Positions 32,060 to 48,090 of a DNA stretch of 64,000 bases are shown here, one piece after another. Each line of letters begins with the position of its first letter. The stretch's first letter is position 1. The notes under the pieces are model-generated. The model worked only from the letters and a program-made list of their open reading frames with translations. It was not told the DNA's origin and did no database searches. A program made the position numbers and the translations under genes. The stretch comes from Tetradesmus obliquus (Eukaryota > Chlorophyta > Chlorophyceae > Sphaeropleales > Scenedesmaceae), in the NCBI GenBank assembly GCA_030272155.1, contig CP126200.1:3286001-3350000 (forward strand). Direction: 5' to 3'.

Positions 32060-33497
32060 GGCTGGCCAGTGCCGGCTGGTGCAGCACTGCCATCTGTGGG
32101 GCTGACCTGTACATTACATTCATATTGTATTGCTAGCGCAGCAGCAGTTGCAGCTGCGGGCAAGTTGAGAGTGTTGAGAGGGCTTCAATTAGCAAGCGTC
32201 CCGGCGCAGTGCTTCCAGTTTCAGCTTGCGGCCGCAGTGGTTGATACGTCGATCTGCAGCTGCCATAAGACGCAGCTGGCTGTAGCTGGCCTGGCCCATG
32301 ATACCTTATGTGGGATGTACAGCCTGTGTGCTGTTTTCAGATCTTGAAGTGCTGGTGTGTGGCAACGACTGGCTGCGGATGGCAGTAGCGTATGTGCACA
32401 TACGCACGTGCCAGTTCTGCATGCTTGCAGCGCTGGCATCTGCGGCGCTGTTGTTGTGACGCAAGCATTGCCACGAGATACATTCAATGCGTGCAAGTGG
32501 GCGTGGTTTGTTGCCGCTGTTGTTGTGACGCAACCATTGCCACGAGATACACTCAATGCGTGCAAGTGGGCGTGGTTTGTTCCGCTGTGCAAATTTGAAA
32601 AGACTTGACGGCGTGTTGCGGCAGGTACTCACAGCTATACATCAGTTGTGCCGTGCGTTGAAAGGTAACACTTCAGTCACAGGTTTATGCTGTCCTTCGT
32701 GCCAGAAGCAACTGCGAGTGCACAAAGTATAAAGTAGTGCAGCAACGCAGAGCAGCGCTGCCGTCACAATCACCCACACTTGAACCTGGCATGCGCTTGC
32801 CAAGCGCATTGCAGTGCCACTGGCACGTGTGACATGTCCCGCAGTGCGCAAAGTGAAAGGTGACCACGGATATGACAACATTTTGTTATCTGCCGCCGCT
32901 TGAGCAACCCACATTGCAGGCCCGGACTTGCTGCAAACATGCATTTGCAATTAATTCAAAGACACTACCAGCCCAGCAAAGTGCCCCTGCTGAGCTGTGT
33001 TTGCTACAGTACTACTGTTGAACAGACAGTCTGAGACTCAGACATGCATAGGTCGCTAGGCAGGGTGCATGGCTGAGTGCAGCACATGCCCTGAGTGCAG
33101 CACATGCCCTGAGTTCATGCCTTGAACCCGTGCCCACCATAGTGGCATCACATGATGCAGCATGTTGCAGCTGCTGATATGCCACTGACAGCGGCTGCCC
33201 GCTTAGACAACCAACGCGGCCAAGTGCCCCGGTGTCAGCTGCTGGCCCCAAACATGACCCAATGTGATATGGGAACCGCAACTGCTGCTGCCCACAACTA
33301 ATGTATTCTAACTACGTGCAGAGGTTCCAGCACCCCAGCACGCTCGTGCAGCAGTGAACTGCTGCCAGTGTAGGTGCTGCCAGCCTACAGTGTAGGGCCA
33401 TGAGCCCGGGCCCGATGCTCACATGCTGATCAGCTGCACGTGCCTGCTACAACAATGCGGCATGCTGCTGCAGGTTGCATCAACAGCCCCGCTACAG
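32060..33497. other. Convergent intergenic region, RPA12 / mitochondrial carrier
   Basis: No gene is supported. There is a 69-bp near-perfect tandem duplication at about 32451-32588 (see separate entry) and a short direct repeat TGAGTGCAGCACATGCCC at about 33073-33108. The rest would be 3' UTRs. Confidence 0.5.
32451..32588. repeat. 69-bp tandem duplication (two copies)
   Basis: TTGTTGTGACGCAA begins at 32451 and again at 32520. The copies differ at a few bases (GCAAGCATTG versus GCAACCATTG, ACATTCAATG versus ACACTCAATG). It is non-coding. Confidence 0.85.
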
Positions 33498-34436
33498 CTA
33501 TCCCCCTGTACTGCTGCTGCTGCTGCTGCTGCCGTCTAGCCGCCGCTTCAGCCACTCATACATGGCCCAGCTCAGCGCGCAGCCTGGCGCGATGTTCAGC
33601 AGCCGTGGCGTCAAGCCATGCCAGAAGCTGCCCACCCCCTCAGCCGCCAGCTGCTGCTGCGCCAGCTTCAGCGCCGTCAGCGCCGCGCCACCCTGCTGCC
33701 CCGTCAGCACCTGCAGGCGCGTCTTCACCACGTCAGCCGGGTGCGTCAGCACCGCTGCGCCTGCTGCTGCTGCCGCAGAGCAGCTCGCCACCACCAGCGG
33801 TGGCAGCTCCTGCGTGTCTTGCAGCTGCAGCAGCTGCGCACTGTGCCGCTTTAGCTGCTCGTAGCCCGCAATGTACATTGCATTCCACGGCAGCCACACG
33901 CAGTTGGTGGCCCAGTAGCCCCTGAACAAGCCACGCAGGCCCTGGCCGCCGCCTAGTAGTGCCCTGAAGGCCTGGCCTGGTGAGGCGTAGCTGTAGCTGC
34001 CCCGCATGAGTGCCTGCACCTGCATACGCTCCTTGACGATGTCGATTGGGGTGTATACAACGCCAGCAAGCACCTGAGCCAGTGCGCCAGTGGCCATGTC
34101 ACCAGCCATGCCCCAGTGACCTGGCATCAGGGCTTTGCCCAGCTCATAGCCGCCAAAGTAGGCCAGGTTGGCAGGCACCACGCCCCACAGCACAGCGCCA
34201 AAGCCTCTGTAAAACCCGATTGGCCCCTCGGTCGCCAGCATGTGCCGCGCAGCTGAGAAGGTGCTGCTGTACACTGCATCTGCGTTGACAGCACCACGGA
34301 TCTGCAGCCGTGCTTTTAGTGTGTCAGTTGGGAAGGTTACGATGCGAGCTGACAGCCCTGAAACTGCTCCTGCCACGAGCCCATGCCATACTGGCGGGCT
34401 GCTGGTGCTGCTGCTGCTGGTGCTGCTGCTGCTGGC

Positions 34437-34467
<31 letters not shown>

Positions 34468-34508
34468 CACACGTGGCTGCTGCTGCTATCATGCTCTAGC
34501 TGCGTCAT
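33498..34508 (-). CDS. Mitochondrial carrier family (SLC25) protein
   Basis: This is an inner-membrane metabolite carrier with three tandem repeats in one exon of 336 codons. Signature motifs PTDTLK (about residue 63), PIDIVK (about 160) and PADVVK (about 265) mark the odd-numbered helices of each repeat. Each is followed by the usual aromatic-Gly element (GFYRGFGAVLWG, GLFRGYWATN, SFWHGLTPR). The N-terminus is a Ser-rich run from CTG repeats (34385-34465), not typical of the family, and precedes the first helix WHGLVAGAVSGL. The substrate cannot be told. It starts at ATG 34506-34508 and stops at TAG 33498-33500. Confidence 0.93.
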
Positions 34509-37070
34509 GGCTGAGACATGTCACCACAGCTTCCGCACTTCATCGTGTTTGCCGTACACGTCTTTCTATCTGAGCCCGAGCAGTTCCACGTTCTTCTATA
34601 GGCGCCCCGTGTTACGCAGGAAACCCTACTAACTCTCCGTCGTCGAAACAGCGTCAACCATGCCTTCTTGGTACTTTGTGATGCCTGAGAGACACTGTGT
34701 GCCGTATCTGACGCCAATGTGTCACCTGCCCGTGTTGCTGCTGCCAGTACAGTAGTGCTGCTGCTTGAGAGGCAGCTGCTCACCTGCACTGCTGTGCCAC
34801 CCTGTGTAAAAAGTCGCAGTTGTTACACTTCACAGGCGCAATGCAACATAGCGAGCACTCACATTGCTAAGAGGGCCCCCACTTGGCACCACGGCTGCTC
34901 AGCAGCCATTCAAGTTGAACCTCACTGGCAGTTATTCAGATACCCAGGGCATTCACCCCCGGTCAGGCCTAAGTCCCTGCAGCACAACTGTGCTGACAAC
35001 AAGTGCCCAGCACACTCATTTACGCGAAAATCCACAGTGAGAGGTATGAGTTCGTCCATTTACAGTGAGTGCATGAGGATTCAAAAACTGCGCATCCGCG
35101 GACCACTGCTTGTTTGTTGGTTTGTTGGTTGTTTGCCGAGCAGCAGGCTCCCAGGATACTACAGTACGCCCAATCACTTCACATGCATCTTCACTGCTAT
35201 TACAAGAATGCTGCCAGTCTGAGCAGCTCTGCCAGAGCTCAGCGACCAGCCGCTTTGACAAGATGCAGTCAGCACAGCCAATCACCCGACATTTAGTTTT
35301 AAATACGTTCAACGCGCTGCGAGGGAGGTGAGGCAACTATGCAGATGGCAGCAGCAGCAGCAGCAGCAGGAGCAGCAGCAGCAGCAGCAGCAGGCAGCCC
35401 ACGGCCAACGTCTTTGTGCAAGGTGTTGCTTGTGGTCATTTCCCACCGCAGTATTGCGGTTTTTTCGGCATCTCTGCACTGCGCTGAGAAGCGCCTGGAA
35501 ACACGTGGCGAGGTACTACACCATCTTGCTATGCATATTGTTGTCAACAGCGATTCCCACTGCTGTGGTGGTGCCACTGCACCCTACGCGGTCTTCTGAC
35601 ATGGATATACGTGCGCAATGGTTCAAATGTGCATATGAAGTGTCTGTCATGGGGAGCACCAGTGTCTGTGTGCCCGTTTCAGACCTTGCAGGGACATGGT
35701 GACCATCTACTGTGATTGCAATCAATGTCCGGTCACTGCTACTTGCATGCAGTGACTCCCATGCACATTATCTGTGTTATAAATTTGACGGATATGTTGT
35801 TTCTCCTGCTGTTGTGGCTGATCTGCGAGTGTCATGACTGGGACCTGCACCGTGGTCTACCCAAGACTACTTGAAGGCCGGGGGCAGGGGTCACAGGTGG
35901 TCCGCCCATGGACCCCTAACGACCCTGCCCTGTAACCTTCTCTGTGCCTACAGGTGAGAACTTCGCATGATGCTATGATGCCATGATGCTGGAAAGCAGT
36001 GCTTGCGTGGACAGCCCACTTGGAGCGCCGGGGGACCTTGGGCGGGAGGTCTCCTGGACAAGCAATGCTTGAAGGTGCGCAGCTTTGCATTTTTCATGCT
36101 AGACTGTCCATCTTTACAATTAACTAGCAGCTACAGCACACAATCACTGTACTTGATGACATGACATACCACGACCGTACCACGGCAACATCGGCACCAA
36201 CCGTTTATTTCAAGTTCTGCCGCAGCAACGCGGTGCTGCAACGCGGTGCTGTGCACTGGATGCCTGCTGCCTGCTGCCTGCTGCCTGCTGCCCACTAGGC
36301 TGATTCACTGCCGCTTTAAATTTGGCAACATTGGCAGCACCTTTGGCAGCACCTTTGTTCTGGTGGGATCCAGTGTCAGCAAGCGGGATGCGTGTTGCAG
36401 CGACTGTCATGGTCAACAAAAATAAGATACATATGTTTCTTGGGATGATATACATGTGTATTGCATTCAGCCAGTAGCAGCAGTCAGCCCACATGTGGGC
36501 AATGTACATTACAGGGGCGTCGGATACATCCGTTATATAACGAGTCATCATCAACCACCAACACCAAGGTAATGGACATGGCATGCTACTATATTTGCAG
36601 TGTGAGCAAGGTTGCCCAGGAACTGTTGGTCGAGACTGTGGCTCTCATGCATCACTGGCTGCATTACCACGTTGGGTGCTCTGTCTCCAGATACAAGAGA
36701 CTGAAACAAAATGCAGTCGAACGGTTGACATGGAGTGGAGTTCGTCACTCATCATGTTTTAAACATCTCATTCGAGAACGAATTGGCGAAGAGCAAAAGG
36801 CAAGGCTGAAGGTAAGGCTGAATTTTCTAACCGACTCCCGCGCTTCCCCTGCTGCAGGTATAGCGACATTATCGCCAGGAGGCGCTGCCTGGTGCTACTG
36901 CTTTGATCTATGGTTTTATTGACCTACGGACAACACATCGTTTGTAATTTTCATGTTGCTCAGCTGCTCTGTGCCCGGCAACGTGCTACCTTGGACGAGG
37001 ATCCAAGGCGGTGTGCGCCTAAGCTGGGTTGTTGATTCAAAAAAAGGGTGGCATTTCTGTATTGTATGCC
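34509..37070. other. 2.5-kb region without recognised gene
   Basis: A longer than usual gap between divergent genes. A CAG run at 35347-35393 and a TGCCTGC cluster at 36260-36292 are the only marked features. Several frames of 60-160 codons exist on both strands, but none has a family motif or convincing splice context. Unrecognised exons or a non-coding RNA cannot be ruled out. Confidence 0.4.
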
Positions 37071-37629
37071 ATGGAGCCCGAAGCTGCGGCTATAAAGGCC
37101 TGGGCGGCCGCCAAAGAGCAGCTCAGGGACAGGAAGCAGACAGAGGCAGCTTGCCTGACCATTCTTGCATTGGCTAAGCAGCCTGCAGCACGAACTGCTG
37201 CTGTGAAGCAAGCAGTGAAGAAGTTGGAGCTGCTAAGGCTGATGTGTGAAGCCACAGCTGCAGTCTTGGGTGAGCACAAGCGGCAGCGTGACTGGCGCGC
37301 AGAAGCTTATGCCGTGCGAGTGCAGCGCGTGCTAGCAGCGCTTCTGGCAGTGATGAAGGTCATAAGCAAGAAGCCACAGCAGCAGCAGCAGCAGCAGCAG
37401 CCCTCTACCGCTGCAGACGTGCTTCAGAGCGCGAGGAGGGCAGCAGAGGGCAGCAGCAGCAGCAGCAGCAGGCGCGCGGCGGGCAGCAGCACTGTCAGGA
37501 ACGTGAACACAGCAAGTGGTGGGATGTTTATCAGGACAGCTGGCACGCTGCTGCTTGAGCCAGCATGGGAAAGTCTGCTGCGGAAGCTTGCGTTGGCCTT
37601 GCAGGATGTGGCAGCAGAACTGGATCAGG

Positions 37630-37666
<37 letters not shown>

Positions 37667-39042
37667 CAGCAGCAGCAGCAGCAGCAGCTCCAAGCAAGCA
37701 GTGGGGCTGCCGCCTGCCGTCACCTTCACCTTGCCTGCCGAGCTACTTTCTCTCACATCAACAATAGCCTGGGCGCAGCCAAACGGGCTGTTCTGCACAG
37801 CAGGAGCGGCAGCCTTGGCTGTTCCAGCAGCGCAGCTGGCTGTAGCAGCCCTCAGGGCAGCAGCAGCTGCCCAGCAGGACTCCAGCCGCCCAGCCGACCT
37901 TCAGCGCACGCTTGCTGTTGAAGTAGCCTCCAGCATTGCAGCATGCATCAAGTTTGGGGACCTGCTGGCGCGCAGCATCAACTTTCTGATTGAAGGCATA
38001 CGCAGCGCGCAGGGCGAAGATGGGCCGGCGGGGCATGCGACTGCCATGAACCTGTCAGCCACATTGCGGGACGCGCCCCACTATGGGCAGCTGATGCTGG
38101 CCCTAGTGGCTGTGCAGACGCAGCTGCTGCTGCAGGAGCACTTCCCTGTGCTGGCCAGAAATGCAGGCATGGGAAGGGAGCCGCTGCGCGCTGGCAGGTG
38201 CAGCTGCTGCTGTGAGCCAGCTGGCAAAGATACAGCAGCAGCACGCTGCACGTGCTGGCAGTGCTGCAGTGCCGTGGCTGCTGCTGCTGGTGCGGGTGAT
38301 GTTTGCATGCAGCAAGCTCACGGAGAGTCTTGCTGTGGCTCATGCGGCAGGGGAGGAGGTGAAGCAGTCAGTGGTGGATGAGATACGGGACTGCATGGTG
38401 CTGCTGCAGACAGGGGCTACAGACTTCATGGCAGCTACAGCTGGCACAGCAGCAGCAGCAGCAGCAGCGGACAGCAGCTGTGAACTGCCGTGCCTGCGGC
38501 AGCGGCTTGAGCAGCTGTTGGCACCAATACGCAAGGGTGCTTCAATCGCCAATGCAATCCTAGAGGGCGGGGATGCTGCCAGCATCTTGGCTGGTGCCAG
38601 CATTGGTGATGGTGGTGCCAGCATCGCCAATGCAATCCTGCAGGGCGGGGATGCTGCCAGCATGGCCACAGTAAATGATGATGGCATAACAAGCCTGCAG
38701 GGCTTCACCCAGCGGCTGCAGCAGTGGTGCCTGGACTTCTGTGGCCGCTTTGGTACCAGCTGCTGCTGCAACAACCCCGCCTGCACCAACTTAACTGGCA
38801 GCAGTGAGCAGCTGCTTGTGGGAGGCAAGAGCTGCGTGTGCAGCGGCTGCATGGCCGCACGCTTCTGCAGCAGGGAGTGCCTGGTGGCGATGTGGCCACA
38901 CCATCAGCAGATGTGTCGTGCAATGAAGCGGCAGCGGCGGGATCGGCAGCAGCAGGATGTGCAGCAGCAGCAGCAGCAGCAGGATCAGGAGGAAGGGCGG
39001 CAGCAGCAGCAGCAGGATGAGCAGCAAGGTAGCCTACCCTAG
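37071..39042 (+). CDS. MYND zinc-finger protein (frame break inside)
   Basis: The first part (37071 to about 38160, Met-Glu-Pro-Glu-Ala...) is helical, with poly-Gln and poly-Ser inserts. The second part (about 38161-39042) is in the next frame and ends with a MYND finger: CCCNNPAC, then CVCSGCMAARFCSRECLVAMWPHH and QQMC, the Cys/His spacing of MYND protein-interaction domains. A Gln-rich tail follows to TAG 39040-39042. The two frames overlap at 38161-38220 with no convincing intron, so a 1-nt error, a real frameshift or an odd small intron is involved. A near-repeat (GASIANAILEGGDAAS and GASIANAILQGGDAAS, 38536-38661) lies before the finger. Green algae often have many such MYND proteins. 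Function is unknown. Confidence 0.75.
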
Positions 39043-40860
39043 TATGAGGGGTGCTGGCTTCGCCGAATGCCGCTTGGCACATGATATGCAAGAGTGGGTG
39101 CCGTATGCTGAGGTGGAGGGTTGCTTTGTCGGAGGCTGTGCAGCTACATCCGTTTGCTGGGCGGCTTGATGGAGGCAAAGCTGTGGGGATTTGCGTGACC
39201 ACTGGTTGCCTGAGAGTACTGCTTGGTGGACTTTGCAGACCTTCGCATGTGTGAGGCCTGACTGTGCTGGTGTACGACGAAGCAGTACGCCAGCACAGCA
39301 AGGCTGTTTGTGGCTCAGCACCATGGTTTGCCCAGTTGGGCCTTACTGTTGCTGTGTTGTCAGCTAGTGGGATTACGACTTCCCAAATGAACAAAAGCAG
39401 CACGGCCGGTTCCTTTCCTGATGTACCTCGTTTGTGCTGGTGCTGTGGTGTGGCTAGTCGGAGAACCCTGGCCATGGCACGCATCTGTACGGACTTCAAC
39501 TGCAGCAGCAGTGCCTGCATGGCAGTCACCGTGACTGCGCAGTGACTGCGCATGCGCATGCAGGCTGCCTTGCGCGGTCTGCGTTGGCACGAGCTGCAAG
39601 TTGCCATGGCAACTGGCCAGTGCAGGCTGTGTGCATATATGTTGCTGCCAGGTGCAGAGGAGAAAGCTGGCAGCAGAGGCTGCAGGAAAGGGCAAGGATG
39701 GGAGGGATGCGGGTAACTGGCAAAACATGATTGTGGATCACTGGGATTGAAAGCACCGTGTGCCGCTGCTCAGCACAAGTTGTTGGTGAGCTGCTGATCC
39801 AGATGCATCATGCTACTGCTTTTGCTTGCATTGTCCAAAGGGCTCTGTCACCACGCGATGCGGCCGAGACTTTCCTAGGCACGGCAGCCGTTTTTGCAAG
39901 CTGCACCAGCGATGCACACATCTACTGGTGGCATTGCGCATTCCATAACGCTTCCCTGGATGCTGCACTGTGTTACACAGTGAGACGGTTGTGATAAGTA
40001 TTGAGGAGTTACATGCAACCAGCCTGAGCTTCTGCGAGCCCATCCACGTGGGTGAGCACCTGCCAGATCTCTAGAGTCGCCTGACATGCATTCACATATG
40101 TGAGTGACTAGAACCTACATCACACCACCACTGTACCAGACGCCATTGCCTACTGTAACAGCATCAGGACAAGTGCCAGGCCCACCGCTGACAACCAGAT
40201 CGTTCTGCAGCAACCCCAGCTGCGCACTTCATCAGCACTGCCCTGGCCCCAGCTAGGCTGCCCTGGCGCTGCCCTGCTGCCCTGCTGCCCGCTAGGCGGC
40301 CTTGGCGCTGCCCTGCTGCCACAGCCACCATGAGCACGCCGCCAGCAGCCCACTGCTGCCCGCATGCAGCAGCACCGACTGGGCGCTGCTCACACGCCCC
40401 AGGTCTGCCAGCACACTGCATGGCAGGAAGCCAGGCAGGGCAGGGCAGCACCACAATGACAGTGAGCACAAGCAGTATGTTGCGGCTGCTCAACATGCAG
40501 TGAATCACCTGCTGCAGTGCGGCGCTGCGACCCACTTGCTGCACGTACGGCAGCAACGGCAGCATCCAGCCTGTTGCTGGCAGCAGTCACAGCTGCAGGT
40601 CAGCAACACACAGCAGCTCCCTGGGTGTGGTCACCACCCATCAGAGCCTGCTCCGCTGGTGACATCGCTGCACTCGCAAGCTGTGCCAGCCCCGCCCTGC
40701 TCTCCATGTTGACCAACGTTCAGTACCAAGCCACGGCGCCGCACGCTGCTGCTGTCTGAGCAGCCTAGCACCCCGCTCGATGACTGCAGCCAGCATCAAG
40801 CATTACCTCCCAATGCCACCGAACGCTACTGCGCGCCCTCTACAACATTGTAAACAGAAT
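39043..40860. other. Convergent intergenic region, MYND gene / TMEM147
   Basis: 1.8 kb with no recognisable gene. A CTGCCCTGGCGCTGCC-like short repeat lies at 40255-40320. The open frames on both strands are low-complexity or antisense to nothing recognised. Both 3' UTRs probably extend into it. Confidence 0.45.
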
Positions 40861-42492
40861 CTACCAACGATTGTCAGGCCCGCACCTAATGGCTGCAGGC
40901 GCCACTGCATGCGCCACCACCACCAGCCGCAGCACTGCCAGCAGCCCGGCAGGCTTGGTGCGCTTGGACCAGAACAGCACGCCAGCACACGCCATCGACA
41001 GCATGTGCGCCTGGCCAGCCAGCAGCACGGCCAACACAACAGACAGCAGCGCAGCAGCGCAGACAGAGCTGGAAGTCATTGCTGTCGGTCGCTCGCATGC
41101 ACAGCGCGAGTTGCACTCGCAAGGCACTTTACTGTACTCTGTTGCTGCAGAGGCGTACGGCAGGCATGCAGTTCCCCTGCAGCCAGGGGCCAGCCATCCA
41201 ACCTCAGGCTGCAGTTGCAGCGAGCCTACCCACAGGGATAGCTGCACAGCCGCCTTCCTCACCAGGTGTATGTTTGCTGTCACTGCGCCCAGCACATGGC
41301 TGAAGCTGAAGTCAGGGCTGCCCAGGAAGGCTGCCAGGATGGGTGCCAGCTGGAACAGCAGCGCACACGCAAACGCCCACCCTGTAACGCAGCAGCAGCA
41401 GCAGCAGCAGTAGCGGCAGCGGCAGGCACACAGACGATCTTGAGCAGCGCAACAGCATGCCATGCCATGTCTTGCGCAGCAACAATTACGCAACATGCAG
41501 CTGCAGTTGCAACTGCAACTGAAAGCGCTGGTCAACGCACACATGCTGCTGCGCGCGTGCTTGTGTCGAGCCATCTGTGTTGCCTGTAATGCACTTGTTG
41601 CATATCTGCTGGCTTGGCTGCCGCGCGCAGCGCACCTAGTGCCACCGCCTGGAACTTGTGTGAGTTGGAGATGTTCCTGTGCGGCAGCTTTGTGAGGGCG
41701 TACCACAGCCCCACCACATCAGCACCGCTGATGGCTGCTGCTATCGATACCTGCCTCGGCAGCAGCAGCAGCAGCAGCAGCAGCCAGTTTGGCGTCAGAA
41801 GGGTAGATCCAGGGGGTTCCCCAGCTGCGCATGACACGGCGGCATCAGCAGCCATCTGTTGTGCAGGACGAATGTTCCGCTGGCAAGCTCTGTCGGCTTC
41901 TGAGGCTGTGCTGACGTGTTCTTCGTCTGCTGTTGCACACGAACGCTGCCAGCTGACCACAGTGTCAATGAAGGTCGCAGCCAGCCTCAATTGCTCACCC
42001 GCAGAAAGGCGTTGTCAGACCCAGCCGGCACAAACAGCGCAGTCAAGCACCCCTGCATTTGCAGCAGCAACAACGAAATGTGACGCCTGCTCACACGTTG
42101 GCGTTGGCTGCAGCGGCGGGTGAGCAACCTCAAAACAGGCTTGTGCTGCTGCTGCATCCTGTGCACTGCTGGGCAAGGCAGCAGCACCAGCATTGGCCGC
42201 TGCATGTGAGGCTGCCCGGCTCACCTTGACAAGCGCTGTGCCAACTGCTGCTAGGGCGCCATAGCTTGTTGATGTCAAAGCTTCATACTCCGAACTGCAA
42301 CAGACAAGTGCTGGCACGTCAATGAAGTCTGTGCCAGGCTGCAGGGCGAGTGATGCTGCTAGGGTGTGCCTGGCCTGGCCATGCTGCATATTGTTCATCT
42401 ATCATGCTGTTGTGGACTCACAGGGGCGTGGCATAGTAGTATATGAAGTGAGGAAATATACATAAAGCCACACAGTTCAACACTCTTAGCAT
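40861..42492 (-). CDS. TMEM147 homologue (ER translocon BOS complex)
   Basis: TMEM147 is a multi-spanning ER membrane protein that, with NOMO and Nicalin, forms the BOS complex at the translocon. Exon 1 (42492-42422) reads MLRVLNCVALCIFPHFIYYY, then ATPL-SEYEAL across the splice, against human [22 protein letters not shown]...LSEYNAF. Later exons are 42294-42225, 42052-41999, 41750-41636 (SGADVVGLWYALTKL) and 41381 onward (GWAFACALLFQLAPILAAFL, then GAVTANIHLV, matching [20 protein letters not shown] and SNISLV). All phases agree. The frame stays open from 41381 to TAG at 40861, but the poorly hydrophobic stretch about 41085-41235 may be an unrecognised intron. It is divergent from the proteasome gene. 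Confidence 0.82.
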
Positions 42493-45727
<3,235 letters not shown>

Positions 45728-46874
45728 GCATGTAGGACAGCGGCGGCAGCTTGGCAGCAGCAGCAGCAGCAGCTTCGGCGCAGCCGCCTTTGTGGCTGAG
45801 GTGGAGGAGGTACCGGCCAGCTGTGAGACTGGCGGCGGCAGCACCCGGCAAGCTGCTGCCTGCTAAGTACAGCAGTGGTGCATGGGAGACTGGGTTGTTG
45901 TATGGCAGAAACAGAGAGAGGTTTGCCTGGCAATGCAGCAGCGGTGCCTGGCTGATGGGCTGCTTCCGCAGCAGGTTGTGTCGAGCGCCTTTGTATGCTA
46001 GCACTTCTGGTACCCATGTGGTGTGCTGCACAGTGTGTGGGGGGCTGGAGCTGACCAAGTTCTTGGCCGCATGTGTGCGCACCGGCCGCATGTGTGCATG
46101 CACCTGCTACTAGCAGCATACTATGTCAGCAGTGGTGCCGGAGAAGTGTGTTGTGTTCATGTATTCAACACAACCTATGCAGATTGTGTGACTTGGGGAT
46201 TGTAACACCGCTTTTTAAATTATCATGTCTACATAACATATACATATGTGCTTTGTAGCCAGCTTCATTTTGCCGCACTTGGGTACCCACCGGTGATTGC
46301 CAGTCCAGCCATGACTGACAGTCGGCGCTGCTAGCATGATCATCATCATCACGTTACCACTCAAGCCATAGCAACTAGCATGATGCAGTACGCGAGAGAT
46401 GGATCCTTGGATGCAGATCCCTGGCCTGGTCAAGTGCTGGCAAAAGTGGCACAAGACGACCACGAAACAACAAATGCATCAAGCCACAGTGTTTGATCAA
46501 TGCTGCGCCACGCGCATGGCCGCGCTCGCGCTGCTGCTGATAGGCAACCGCTAGGCCTGTACAGCGCGACCACCAGCATACTTGTGACGACACAAATCCG
46601 GTGCGGTCTCCGGCAGAGACTAGGCCTCTAGAGGCAGATTTGCCGTTGCAGCAAAACTACATGCCGTGTGTTACGTGATGCCTCCATCATGCTGACACTG
46701 TCACATGCATCACCACGAGGACAACTGGTTTCTAGCCTGACCGCTGCTTATTGTTGACCAGCGCGGCATGAGCTGGACCGGCAGGCCAGGGCAGCCGCCT
46801 CTGTTGCTTTGGCAGCCCAACGAGCATCCTGGCGCCTTCAGCGCTGCGGCCTCTGCGTCCGTGCTGCTGCTGCG
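45728..46874. other. Convergent intergenic region, PSMA5 / EMC6
   Basis: This begins with a partial copy of the PSMA5 exon 7 end (GTGGCTGAGGTGGAGGAGGT at 45792-45811, original 45692-45711). TGTAA at 46201-46205 is a candidate PSMA5 poly(A) signal. No other gene is recognised. Confidence 0.5.
46201..46205 (+). terminator. Possible PSMA5 poly(A) signal (TGTAA)
   Basis: TGTAA lies 474 nt after the PSMA5 stop, in sense orientation, within an AT-rich patch. Motif-only evidence. Confidence 0.35.
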
Positions 46875-47614
46875 CTAGAAGACGTGGCATACGTTATAGA
46901 AGATCATCCAGAACAGGATGTATGACAGGATGGCGGTGCTGCTGAAGATGTGCTCCAGGTACACCTTGTCCCTGCAGCAGCAGCACACGCAGCAGCAGCA
47001 GGCGCAGGCTCAATGTGCAAGCAACACTCAATTAATGCAGACACGCTGCTTCAAAGGCTAATGTTGCTGCCCTGAAATGCAGACGTTGCTGTGCAGCATG
47101 ATAACATACTGCAGTGTTATCAAACAGGCACTGCGCCAACGTCACTGCAGACAAACAGCCGGCACTGGCTCTAGCTCTTGTGTGCATCTGCGTCGCTGCT
47201 GCTGCTGCCGCTGCTGCAGCCTCACCATGATGGGAAGAACTGCTTGTAGTTGCCGCCACACTTGACCAGGATGGGCACCGTGCACTGCACGGCAGCAAGG
47301 GCAGGACACCTTACACATTCAGCACAACTAGTGACATGCATGAGGACCGTCCAGGGCTCCTTTCCCTTCAATGAGCACCAACCGATATAGCACAGCAGCA
47401 CACTTCTCCCTGCACACACACTTGACGCTCTCGCCTTGCATGCATGCCTCAGCATGCACTGCAGGCCTGCCCCTGTCCAAGGCTCCCTGCCCAGCCCCTC
47501 TCAGCAGGCTCACCAGCAGCTGGCTGATCAAGTACACAGCGAAGCCCCCCCAGCCCTCCAAGCCCAGGATGCCCACGGCTGAGCCAGCCACGATGGTCAT
47601 GTAGATGCGCCTGC

Positions 47615-47652
<38 letters not shown>

Positions 47653-48090
47653 CTGAGTGCTGCCCAGGACAGCATCAAGGTAACTAGCAGCTGCTGCTTG
47701 TGCCCTAGAGCTGCAGCCAGCATGCTGAGTTGTCTTGGATTACACTGCACGATACATGATGCTGCGTGTGGCATGAGCGCGCTGCATGAGCAACAGGTGT
47801 CGTGCATGCTTGCAGCTGCTGGTGTGCAACAGCATCATCTGTTGAATTCCATGTATGCCTTGCTGCTGCTGCCTTGTGGCTACGAGAATCAGCCACACAA
47901 GCACATACGCTACAGCGCAAGCTTACAAGAAGTAGGCGACACCGAGGTTGTTCTTGAAGTGCTGAGGGCTGAGGATGACTGAGTGCGGGTCAAGCTTCTG
48001 CCTCTCTAGCTGCAGCTGCTGCTGCTTGCTGGCACGCTTTGCATCAACCACAGCACTGCTTGACGCCTGCAAAGCCCTGCGCTGAGACAT
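46875..48090 (-). CDS. EMC6: ER membrane protein complex subunit 6 (EMC6)
   Basis: This is a small subunit of the EMC insertase, which inserts transmembrane proteins in the ER. Four exons are in phase: 48090-47927, 47610-47514, 47284-47226 and 46971-46875 (138 residues; human 110). The N-terminal ~55 residues are hydrophilic and Gln-rich. The first hydrophobic pair reads TIVAGSAVGILGLEGWGGF and YLISQLL, against human SGATAGILGLTGLYGF and YLLASVLLSL. The C-terminus ILSYILFWMIFYNVCHVF aligns with LFTYVLFWTFLYGMVHVY. It stops at TAG 46875-46877. A sense (CTG)n run at 47612-47651 directly precedes the exon 2 acceptor. The gene is divergent from IMPDH. Confidence 0.9.

Noticed and set aside
35328-35702. 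124-codon Gln-rich frame with a hydrophobic stretch
   Set aside because: No ATG at its start, no homologue recognised and no splice support. It is probably chance openness around a CAG run.
36461-36922. 153-codon plus-strand frame upstream of the MYND gene
   Set aside because: It has natural-looking composition but no domain and no clear link to a neighbouring exon. Too weak to call.
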